The position numbers and the translations under genes are program-made. DNA of 60,233 nt from Nitrosopumilaceae archaeon (GTDB taxonomy: Archaea; Thermoproteota; Nitrososphaeria; Nitrososphaerales; Nitrosopumilaceae): assembly GCA_900620265.3 (NCBI GenBank), contig UYNY03000023.1, forward strand, positions 1 to 60,233. The letters are read 5' to 3'. Under the pieces are notes generated by a model. It did no database searches and had not been told where the DNA came from. It worked only from the letters and a program-made list of their open reading frames with translations. Every line of letters begins with the position of its first letter. The first letter of the stretch is position 1. Of this stretch, positions 27,453 to 34,316 are shown in pieces.

Positions 27453-28085
27453 ATGTCCTTCGGCCAGAACGTGGCGGCCACGAAGATCGAGCTGCTAAAG
27501 TACAAAAAGTCCTCGCAGGTGGCCGTCATGGTGCAGAAGATACTCGATGACAAGCGCAAGGTGCTGCTGAAGAACATCGAGGAGATGATGGACGAGGCAT
27601 CAAGGGCGCGCGGCGGCATCTGGGAGCCGCTCCAGGACATCTACGGGTCGGTCAACGAGGCGTACCTGACGCTGGGGCCCGCCACGGTGGACTCTGTCGC
27701 CGGGTCGACGCCGCCCGTGATGAGGGTGGAGGTGAGCACCAGGCGCGTGGTCGACGTGAGGATACCGGCGCTCAAGGTGTCGGAGGAGGGCGCAAGCGGC
27801 GTCCCGTACGGGTTTGCCGACACGAACTCGTCGGTCGACAGGGCGGCGCGGCAGATAAAGGACCTGCTGCCGCGGATCTGCAAGGCGGCAGAGTACGAGA
27901 ACTCGATATTCAGCCTGGCAAAGGCGCTCGAAAAGACGCAAAAGCTCCTCAACGCGCTCGAGAACGTCATCATACCCCAGTACCAGTCAAAGATGCGGTT
28001 CATCATGGGGACGCTCGAGGAGCGCGAGCGGGAGGAGTTTGCAAAGCTAAAGAAGGTAAAGGCAAAGATGGAGGCGCGGGGATGA
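27453..28085 (+). CDS. atpD: A/V-type ATP synthase subunit D (central rotor shaft)
   Basis: 210-residue coiled-coil rotor subunit. The N-terminal helix (AATKIELLKYKKSSQVAVMVQKILDDKRKVLL) and the long C-terminal helix (ALEKTQKLLNALENVIIPQY, then EEREREEFAKLKKVKAK) form the antiparallel shaft; the middle part is the globular tip. It ends in MEARG, overlapping the next ATG (ATGA). No subunit F gene, its usual partner, is found in this window. Confidence 0.93.
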   Translation: MSFGQNVAATKIELLKYKKSSQVAVMVQKILDDKRKVLLKNIEEMMDEASRARGGIWEPLQDIYGSVNEAYLTLGPATVDSVAGSTPPVMRVEVSTRRVVDVRIPALKVSEEGASGVPYGFADTNSSVDRAARQIKDLLPRICKAAEYENSIFSLAKALEKTQKLLNALENVIIPQYQSKMRFIMGTLEEREREEFAKLKKVKAKMEARG

Positions 28086-28210
28086 GGGACTCGATCAGCG
28101 GGATGATAGACGCGTCCAAGAGGAGGATCCAGGACGAGGAGAAGAAGATGGCCGACAAGGTGCGGGCGGACCTCGAGGCCGCAAAGCGGCGCGCGCTTGA
28201 AAAGGTCTGA
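28082..28210 (+). CDS. Small charged helical protein coupled to atpD, possible stalk subunit
   Basis: 42 residues beginning at an ATG that overlaps the atpD stop (ATGA). The sequence is almost entirely charged and Ala-rich helix (MIDASKRRIQDEEKKMADK then RADLEAAKRRALEKV), with heptad-like spacing. Peripheral-stalk H/G subunits of archaeal ATPases are also charged single helices but about 100 residues. Position and composition make it a candidate minimal stalk subunit; the function is inference. Confidence 0.6.
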   Translation: MRDSISGMIDASKRRIQDEEKKMADKVRADLEAAKRRALEKV

Positions 28211-28272
28211 GCGCCATGCCGCATCTCCTGCACGGGGCAGGCTTATAGGACGCCGGCGGCATGGCCGCCGCC

Positions 28273-28455
28273 ATGCACGGGCACAGGTTCCGGAGGGATT
28301 TTCCCCCGAACGACGCGGACGAGATGGAGTCCGAGGAGGTGCGGGTCGCAAGGTTCAGGTGCACGCGCCCCGGGTGCGACGAAAGAAAGGTGGTGCGGCG
28401 CAATACGAGCGACGGAAAGGTGCGCAGCGTGGCATTCATTTACGATACATGCTGA
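28273..28455 (+). CDS. Cys-pair mini-protein, copy 1 (ribbon module)
   Basis: 60 residues from ATG 28273, about 28 nt from a CTTATAGG box. It shares a clear pattern with two other genes in this window (28880-29053 and 57832-58041): HRFRRD near the N-terminus, an acidic MESEEVRV stretch, and the core RFRCTRPGCDERKVVRRNT. The C-x4-C pair with upstream His suggests a small zinc knuckle, and the basic RKVVRR tail suggests nucleic acid binding. It is followed by a degenerate DUF3800 frame. No known family. Confidence 0.65.
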   Translation: MHGHRFRRDFPPNDADEMESEEVRVARFRCTRPGCDERKVVRRNTSDGKVRSVAFIYDTC

Positions 28456-28456
28456 A

Positions 28457-28849
28457 GGGCCGGCGGCGCGTAATGCTCCAAATGCCGCGTGTTCCAGCTA
28501 TTTCATTGGCGATGGCAATAACAGCGATCCCGGCACGGGCCCGGCTGCCTCGTGCCGCGGGCATGTGCGGCCTGGCAAGCCCGCCGGTGATCTGCCTTGT
28601 CGCGACGATCCACATCAGCCCGGGGATTGCCAATACGGAGGTTGGCCCACGGGGTTCGAACCGCGCGACACGGGCTGGAAGCGTGCCACGTATAAGCATT
28701 TTCTCAGGCACGGAACGGGGCCTGTGCCCCCGGGGCCCGAACCGCGCGGTGCGGGAGGTCCGTGCCGGCGGCCCAGCCATGGCCCTGATCTGCCGCGCAC
28801 GCTTGAAACTGCCTGTTCCCACCGCGGTAATATATTATGTATCCAATAG
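28457..28849 (+). pseudogene. Degenerate DUF3800 remnant, copy 3 of the family
   Basis: In the frame containing 28499, the bases around 28478-28530 encode PNAACSSYFIGDGNNSDPG, which aligns with PNVSCAGYFIDESGNSSIP of the next DUF3800 copy at 29117-29170, including the DESG position (here GDGN). Beyond about residue 25 the frame continues but is Gly/Pro/Arg-rich with no DUF3800 features, and no start codon fits. I interpret it as a decayed duplicate. The window contains two imperfect repeats of about 45 nt (near 28644 and 28720) within it. Confidence 0.5.
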
Positions 28850-28879
28850 CATATAATACATGACCGGCACGTTCCTGCT

Positions 28880-29053
28880 ATGCAGGTGTGCAGGCATAGG
28901 TACCGGCGGGATCATCCACCGAACGAGATCGAGTCGTCCGCGGTACGCGTCTCGAAGTTCAGGTGTACGCGCCCGGGCTGTAACAAGCGGAAAGTCGTGC
29001 GGCGCAACACCAGTGACGGGAGTGTGCGCAGCGTGGTTTGTATTTATGGCTAG
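28880..29053 (+). CDS. Cys-pair mini-protein, copy 2 (ribbon module)
   Basis: 57 residues: MQVCRHRYRRDHPPNEIE, acidic linker, then KFRCTRPGCNKRKVVRRNT and VRSVVCIYG. It aligns along its whole length with copy 1 607 nt upstream. ATG 28880 is about 27 nt from CATATAATAC (28849-28858). The cysteine near the N-terminus plus His and the C-x4-C pair could bind one zinc. It lies 21 nt upstream of a DUF3800 gene, the same order as copy 1, so the two-gene unit appears to have been duplicated in tandem. Confidence 0.65.
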   Translation: MQVCRHRYRRDHPPNEIESSAVRVSKFRCTRPGCNKRKVVRRNTSDGSVRSVVCIYG

Positions 29054-29074
29054 TCTTTGCTAGCTTGAAAGTGC

Positions 29075-29897
29075 ATGTCTCGAATAAAACCAGACATAAT
29101 GAACAACGATGGGCCAAATGTCAGCTGTGCCGGCTATTTTATTGACGAAAGCGGTAATTCTAGCATACCTGACATGCGGGCCGGACGGCCGAGTTATTTC
29201 ATCCTATCCGGCCTCTCGTGCACCCCAAAAAAATAGACGTAATTAATAGTAGATGTGCGGATCTTTTGATAAAGTACGATCTTAAGGGCATAAAGGAGCT
29301 CAAATATCATGGCCTTATACCAAAAAAGGGATGTATTGGAAACATGGAAAAGTCTGCGATGATGCATGATATACTTTCCATCGTAATTTCTGAAAAATTA
29401 CCCGTACATGTAATAATTTCTGAAAAAAAGGGGCTTTTTTTAGCAGGAATCTTCCTGCTGAATCCGTGCACGTGTTTGCAACTCGGCATCTCCTATATCG
29501 CGTGCTTGAGTTTGTATACAAGCTGCCTGCATCCGACATTTACCCGCCATGTATGGCAGTATATCCTGATGATTCGGACTTGTTCATACGGAATGGTATA
29601 GACAACATGATGGACGAATGCAAGATTAATGGTTATGAGGGCAGAAAATATACGCGCAAATATTATGAAAATCTTACAACCTACGGTTTTTCCAAGTCCG
29701 AGGAACACGCCGGAATCCAGCTTGCCGACATGTGCTGCGGGGCGGTGGCGGAGCTGATACAACACGGGGACGCCCGCTTCTTCAGGCAGCTGAGGGACCA
29801 CGCCCGGGCGCTTGATCCCGGCTGGCTGGGGGTTTATCCCGGTCGGTTCAGGGACAGGACGGAGCAGGACAGGCTGCGGGGGCTATTGGACGGCTGA
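29075..29897 (+). pseudogene. DUF3800-family gene interrupted by two frameshifts
   Basis: Frame from ATG 29075 encodes CAGYFIDESGNSSIP and reaches YFILSGLSCTPKK before a TAG at the run of seven A (29224-29230). The frame one base over carries on as PKKIDVINSRCADLLIKYDLKG to the region of A7/T8 runs at 29424-29441. A third frame then finishes with NGIDNMMDECKINGYEGRKY and the family motif HAGIQLADMCCGAVAEL. Restoring both shifts gives about 270 residues, the DUF3800 size. The shifts sit at homopolymers, so sequencing error or slippage is as possible as decay. The 5' two-thirds is AT-rich. Confidence 0.7.
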
Positions 29898-30237
29898 TCG
29901 TGCCCGCGCAGGCGTGGGCCGCCACTAGGGGCGGCACGCGCCGGGCTGACCGGGGAATCGAACCCGCCGGGTCGTCACCGGCCCGCGCCTTGTACCGGGC
30001 TTGTTGATCACCTGGCCGCATCCCGCTGTATCGGCGCCCGGCCTTGATCCGCCGGACGGGCGGAGCGGCGTCCCCCGTCCCGGAACGGGCCGGGCGCCAC
30101 CCGCCCAATCGGCGCCACTGCATCCAGTCTGCGGCAAGTCCGGCCGAATCCCCCCGCGGCCGTGTGGTTTGGGCGCCCCCCGGTCCCGGCGGCCTAGTTT
30201 CCAAGTCCGGGCCGGCCCCACGCCCATGGTTTAAATA
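29898..30237. other. 340-nt non-coding GC-rich stretch before atpK
   Basis: No convincing gene. GCCGCC (29918-29923) and GGCGGC (29930-29935) form a perfect 6-bp stem with a 6-nt loop just after the DUF3800 end. On the minus strand around 29960 a TTCGATT loop preceded by GCGGG and followed by CCCCG resembles a tRNA T arm, but only three of five pairs form and no acceptor partner is found. TTTAAATA (30230-30237) is the atpK TATA box. Confidence 0.5.
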
Positions 30238-30261
30238 ATGGGTTTCGGGGGGGCCGGGCAG

Positions 30262-30564
30262 ATGAAGCCGGCGGTTCTGGTAATGGCGGTTGCGGCAGCA
30301 GCTTTGGTCTCTGCGGGACTTGTGGAGACGGCGTACGCGCAAGAGTCAAGCTCCGCCGACGGCTCCAAGCTCATCGGGGCCGGCATCGCGTTCGGCCTGG
30401 CATCACTCGGCGCCGGCATCGGCCTGGCGTGGGTGGGCTCTGCGGGCCTTGCCGTGATCAGCGAGAACCCGGCGCTCCAGTCAAAGGTCTTCATATTCGT
30501 GGGGATGGTAGAGTCGCTGGCAATCTACGGCATCGTCATGATGTTCATCATACTTGGCCAGTAG
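30262..30564 (+). CDS. atpK: A/V-type ATP synthase proteolipid subunit K (c-ring)
   Basis: 100 residues from ATG 30262, about 28 nt from TTTAAATA. An N-terminal signal-like segment (about 1-27, ending ETAYAQ) precedes two ring helices: LIGAGIAFGLASLGAGIGLAWVG and VFIFVGMVESLAIYGIVMMFIIL. The Glu in GMVESLAIYG is the proton carrier. The GAGIGLA packing motif is present. It is a standard two-helix hairpin, separated by 2 kb from the D subunit gene by the mobile-looking ribbon/DUF3800 segment. Confidence 0.93.
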   Translation: MKPAVLVMAVAAAALVSAGLVETAYAQESSSADGSKLIGAGIAFGLASLGAGIGLAWVGSAGLAVISENPALQSKVFIFVGMVESLAIYGIVMMFIILGQ

Positions 30565-30566
30565 GT

Positions 30567-31028
30567 CTAGTTGTACCTGAGCCTGTCGATATCAAGCGTC
30601 CTAGAGCAGTACCTGCACCGCAGTATCCGCCCCTCGCGGTCCACGACCTCCATCACCGACTCGATGCGCTCGCGGCTGTTGGTTATGCAGCCGGGGTTGG
30701 CGCACCTGAAGATCCTGCCGATCCTGTCCGGCAGCGAGGCGCGCCTCTTCTCCACCAGCCGGTAGTCGCGGATCATGTTGATGGTCGCCCTCGGCGCTAT
30801 GACTGCCAGCTTGTTGGTGTCATCGTCCCTGAGGAACCTGCCCTCCACCTTTATGATGTCCTTCTTGCTGAACTTGCCGCTCGGCACGTTGAGGGCGACG
30901 GTCACCTGGGAGCCGTCCCCGCCGTCGATCCCGAGGGCAGATAGCACCTGCAGCCCCCTCCCGCCGTCTATGTGGTCGATGACCGTCCCCTCCCTTATCC
31001 GGCGGACCGCCAGCTCCGAGTGCTCCAC
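30567..31028 (-). CDS. pyrI: Aspartate carbamoyltransferase regulatory chain
   Basis: 153 residues: nucleotide-binding N-terminal domain (EGTVIDHIDGGRGLQVL, VTVALNVPSGKFSKKDIIKVEGR) and zinc domain with C-x4-C (FRCANPGCITN) and C-x2-C (RCRYCS). It binds the catalytic chain and lets nucleotides tune pyrimidine synthesis. GTG 31028. It is divergent from, not downstream of, pyrB. The TATA-like GTTATATAG on its strand is near 31051-31059. Confidence 0.95.
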   Translation of the reverse strand: MEHSELAVRRIREGTVIDHIDGGRGLQVLSALGIDGGDGSQVTVALNVPSGKFSKKDIIKVEGRFLRDDDTNKLAVIAPRATINMIRDYRLVEKRRASLPDRIGRIFRCANPGCITNSRERIESVMEVVDREGRILRCRYCSRTLDIDRLRYN

Positions 31029-31038
31029 TTCAGAAGAC

Positions 31039-31059
31039 TTGTATATGCACCGCTATATA
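31039..31059. promoter_or_regulatory. Interlocked divergent promoters of pyrI and pyrB
   Basis: Only 40 nt separate the two start codons. TTGTATATG (31040-31048), about 26 nt before ATG 31069, serves pyrB; CTATATAAC (31053-31061 by eye), about 27 nt before GTG 31028, serves pyrI. Each box lies inside the opposite transcript's start region, so polymerases cannot occupy both at once. Confidence 0.55.
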
Positions 31060-31068
31060 ACCGGGGGG

Positions 31069-31986
31069 ATGGGCCGGTTCGGGGGCAGCCTCATATCCAT
31101 AAAGGACCTTGACAGGGACTCGCTCGAGGAGGTCTTTGCCGCGACTGACAGGATGATGGCCATGCCTGCGGCGGAGCGGAGGGAGGTGTGCAGGGGGAGG
31201 GTCCTCGGGTACCTCTTTTACGAGCCGTCCACCAGGACGCGGCTTAGCTTCGAGGCGGCGATGGCGTCCGTCGGCGGCAGCTCGCTCGGGATCGCCGACG
31301 CGGCCTCCTCGTCGGCCCAGAAGGGCGAGAGCCTGGCGGACACGGTCCGGATGCTCTCGATGTACTCGGACGTGATCGTGCTGCGCCACCCGCTTGACGG
31401 GTCGAGCAGGTTCGCCTCCGAGGTCTCCGGCGTGCCGGTGATAAACGGCGGGAGCGGGACGGAGGAGCACCCCACGCAGGCGATCCAGGACCTGTTCACC
31501 ATACGGCGCGAGAAGGGGCGCATAGACGGGCTCAAGGTCGGGATAATCGGGGATCTAAAGCACGGCAGGACCGTCTACTCGCTGCTGCACGGGCTGGGCA
31601 ACTATGACGTGGACGTGCGCCTGGTGTCCCCCGAGCCGCTGCGCATACGGCCGGACTCGACCTATGAGATACGGAAGAAGATAGACTATGTCGAGTCCGA
31701 CGACCTTGCGGACCACGTCTCGGAGCTCGACGTGCTGTACGTGACGAGGATACAGAGGGAGCGCTTTCCGGACGAGGAGGAGTACCTAAAGGTGCGCGGC
31801 AGCTACGTCGTGGGGCTCGACGTGCTGGGCAGGATGAAGAAGGACTCGATCGTGCTGCACCCGCTGCCGCGCCTAGACGAGATATCGGCCGACGTGGACT
31901 CGAGCCCGCACGCCAGGTACTTTGAGCAGGCCGGGTACGGCATGCACACGCGCGCGGCCCTGCTGGGGCTCGTGCTCGGATCCTAG
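31069..31986 (+). CDS. pyrB: Aspartate carbamoyltransferase catalytic chain
   Basis: 305 residues. Carbamoyl-phosphate site YEPSTRTRLSFEAAM, aspartate-site segments GSGTEEHPTQAIQDLFTI and HPLPRLDEI are intact. It condenses carbamoyl phosphate and aspartate in UMP synthesis. ATG 31069 is chosen by TATA spacing; earlier starts would run through pyrI. It works with the divergent pyrI product. Its end overlaps the next convergent gene by 4 nt. Confidence 0.96.
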   Translation: MGRFGGSLISIKDLDRDSLEEVFAATDRMMAMPAAERREVCRGRVLGYLFYEPSTRTRLSFEAAMASVGGSSLGIADAASSSAQKGESLADTVRMLSMYSDVIVLRHPLDGSSRFASEVSGVPVINGGSGTEEHPTQAIQDLFTIRREKGRIDGLKVGIIGDLKHGRTVYSLLHGLGNYDVDVRLVSPEPLRIRPDSTYEIRKKIDYVESDDLADHVSELDVLYVTRIQRERFPDEEEYLKVRGSYVVGLDVLGRMKKDSIVLHPLPRLDEISADVDSSPHARYFEQAGYGMHTRAALLGLVLGS

Positions 31987-34316
31987 CCGAACCACGACAT
32001 GTCAAACGCGCCCCTCCCGTGCACGAAGACGTCGGGGAACGCGCACGGGACGGGCGCCTTCGTGTACGCCTCGAAGACCTCGAGCACCTCGGTCACGCCG
32101 GTGCCGTAGGGGGCGCCGGGCCCCGCGTAGCTGTAGAACGTGAGGGACGTGGTCCCCCCGTCCTCGGCGCACTGGGCGACGAACGGCTCGCCGGTCCCGA
32201 GCACCATCCCGTGCGTCTGGCCCGGCCTGTCCTCCCCCATGTTCCAGAACGTGACTGACAGCGTGCCGTCCCCGTTGGCCGTCATGTTCGATATCCACCC
32301 ACTGGTGCCTCCTGCGTCCGGCACATAGTATGACAGGGGGTCCCTGTAGAGCGGGCTTGTCACGACGGCGTGCCTGACGGGGTCAAGGTACGCCGCCCGG
32401 ATCCCCGCCGGATCATCGGGGGCCGAGTAGGGCCCCGCCCCGCGCGGCGCCCCGATCCTCCCCGGATCATAGAGGTCCACCGTGTGCTCGAGGTAGTCCG
32501 GGTACGTGCACGGGACCGTCCCCGGCGCCTCTATCTTGAACTGGACCAGCGAGAGCGTCTGTGCGCCCTGGAACTCGCCGGGGCCCAGGTAGTGGTACAT
32601 CCACATGTGCGTCGTGCCGTCGTACGTGTCGCACCGGTACGCGAACGTCTGGTTTATGCCGTACGTCTGCTCGTGGACCGCGCCGAGGCGGCCGTACCCG
32701 TCCGTGTACGTGATGGTCACGGATCCGCCGCCGTTGACCTCCGCGTGCGCCGGCCCGTAGTAGTGCGGCCACGGCCGGTACCCCATCCTGTCAGGAAGGG
32801 GCTCGAAGACGCGCGGTCCCGCGGCAATCCCCGCCCCGGCCACGGGGGCGTACGCCGACGGATCCGCGCGCGCCACCGAGGCCAGCACGTCGCCGGCCAC
32901 GTGGTACGTCCAGCCGGCAGCCCTGAACCAGTCCTCCCCGTGGATGTCCGCCACATGCCCTGTCATCTCCGGCACCGAGCAGGGGACCGGGGCGCCCGGG
33001 TCCGCCGTGATCTCAAGGTATGCCAGGTGCGGCTCCCCGGCCGCGTCCCCGATCCCGAGGTACTTGTGCATGACGGCCCTCGTGTCGGACTCGTGCCTCT
33101 TGCAGTCAAAGACGAACGTCTGTCCCGGCTCGTACGCGCGCGAGTGGTTTCCGTACGATACGTACAGCGAGCCGCCCGGGCCCGGCAGAATCCCCGTGAT
33201 GATGCCGTCCCCGTACGAGGCGGCGCCGATCATCCGGAGCGGGACGGCGCGCGGCACCGGCTCCCATGTGTAGTCCGGGTCGCCGAGCGGGACCGCATAC
33301 TTGTAGTACCCGCGCGTCTCCTCCATGCTCGGCAGGGGCGGGTGGTCCGGCCCCCTAGAGTGTTCCACGTCGAACGCGGCCGGGTCGTGCGCGTCGACTG
33401 CCGCGTACAGTATGTCGTCCGTGCACGGGACGCCGTCAGCGTACGCCTCGAGGCTCGAGAGTACCGCCTCGGATCCACCGCCACGGACGCCCTCGTACCT
33501 GTAGATGTAGAGCAGGGTCGGCTCGACGTGGTCAAAGCACCCGTACACGAACGTCTGGCCGGGATCATAGCTCCGGGTGGTCGTGCCGTACACGGCGCCC
33601 GTCCTGTGGTACTCGACGACCAGCGAGCCGTCGGCCGGGTCGAACCAGACGTCCGCTATCCAGCCCGGGTGCCCGCCGAGCTCCCGCTCCGGCCCCACGT
33701 ACGTCCCCTCGTACGGCCTTGCCGGGTACGCGTGGATGTCGGGCCCCGAGAAGACGACGGCGTCCCGCACGGGATCGGCGTACGTCCGCTCCATGTGCGC
33801 CTCGTACGCTTCGAGACCCGTCATGTACGGGTGGGCCGGGTCGTAGAGGCGCGCCATCTGCTCCGCCCCGTAGAGCCAGTCGGGCGGATCAAGGAACCAC
33901 GTGCCGCCCGGCAGGGCGATCTCCCGGATTGTCGGGAACGTACAGTCGACGGACTCTGGGGCCGGCGCGCTTGCGCGCGCAAGCTCTAGGACGACGCCGT
34001 CCCCCTCCCGCGCGGCCCCCCTGTACTGGTATATGAGCAGGGTCCTCGCGCCCTCCCCCTCGAGGCAGCCGTACGTGAACGACTCGCCGGGGTGGACCCT
34101 CGTGCCCCACGTCTGGTCGGGCCCCCCGCGTATATCGACATAGAGCGCCCCGTCCCTTTCATAGGTGAGTGCCACCTCGAGCGGCCCGCCCCGCACGACG
34201 GCCGGAATTCCCGGCTCGACCAGTATGGCGTCGACGGGGAGCGCGGCAGCGTGCTGGGCGCCCAGCGCGGCGGCGACGGCAATTCCTGCATATTTGGATA
34301 ACAAGGCGCCATTCAT
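31983..34316 (-). CDS. Secreted protein of five cysteine-paired beta modules
   Basis: 777 residues with an N-terminal signal peptide (YAGIAVAAALGAQHAAA). The mature part consists of five modules of about 150 residues. Each has a beginning like PGQTFVYGC, a strand ending Y-x-Y-x-G, and a second Cys in VPC-T-x-P (for example SVDCTFP, GVPCTDD, VPCSVP, VPCTYP, VPCAFP), so one disulfide per module is likely. Aromatic-rich YPARPYE and ELGGHPGWIADVW repeats occur between modules. The first 250 residues are paralogous to the chimeric pseudogene at 36.5-37.3 kb. No known family; probably extracellular. TATATATAA sits only 5 nt before the ATG, so TTG 34304 or another start is possible. Confidence 0.7.
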   Translation of the reverse strand: MNGALLSKYAGIAVAAALGAQHAAALPVDAILVEPGIPAVVRGGPLEVALTYERDGALYVDIRGGPDQTWGTRVHPGESFTYGCLEGEGARTLLIYQYRGAAREGDGVVLELARASAPAPESVDCTFPTIREIALPGGTWFLDPPDWLYGAEQMARLYDPAHPYMTGLEAYEAHMERTYADPVRDAVVFSGPDIHAYPARPYEGTYVGPERELGGHPGWIADVWFDPADGSLVVEYHRTGAVYGTTTRSYDPGQTFVYGCFDHVEPTLLYIYRYEGVRGGGSEAVLSSLEAYADGVPCTDDILYAAVDAHDPAAFDVEHSRGPDHPPLPSMEETRGYYKYAVPLGDPDYTWEPVPRAVPLRMIGAASYGDGIITGILPGPGGSLYVSYGNHSRAYEPGQTFVFDCKRHESDTRAVMHKYLGIGDAAGEPHLAYLEITADPGAPVPCSVPEMTGHVADIHGEDWFRAAGWTYHVAGDVLASVARADPSAYAPVAGAGIAAGPRVFEPLPDRMGYRPWPHYYGPAHAEVNGGGSVTITYTDGYGRLGAVHEQTYGINQTFAYRCDTYDGTTHMWMYHYLGPGEFQGAQTLSLVQFKIEAPGTVPCTYPDYLEHTVDLYDPGRIGAPRGAGPYSAPDDPAGIRAAYLDPVRHAVVTSPLYRDPLSYYVPDAGGTSGWISNMTANGDGTLSVTFWNMGEDRPGQTHGMVLGTGEPFVAQCAEDGGTTSLTFYSYAGPGAPYGTGVTEVLEVFEAYTKAPVPCAFPDVFVHGRGAFDMSWFG

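Noticed and set aside
28640-28690. GGTTCGAACC resembling a tRNA T loop
   Set aside because: The T stem does not pair beyond two bases, no acceptor or anticodon arm is found, and a near copy of the segment at about 28720 lacks the loop.
28436-28822. 128-codon minus-strand open frame in the DUF3800 remnant
   Set aside because: It is Arg/Pro-rich with no motif; the plus strand carries recognisable traces of a duplicated DUF3800 gene.
29940-30030. Possible tRNA on the minus strand around TTCGATT
   Set aside because: Only three of five T-stem pairs form and no 5' acceptor complement to the 3' side was found within about 100 nt; kept as a low-confidence note only.
32370-33989. 539-codon plus-strand open frame opposite the five-module secreted gene
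   Set aside because: The opposite strand has a signal peptide and five regular Cys modules; this frame is Arg/Val-rich and featureless.
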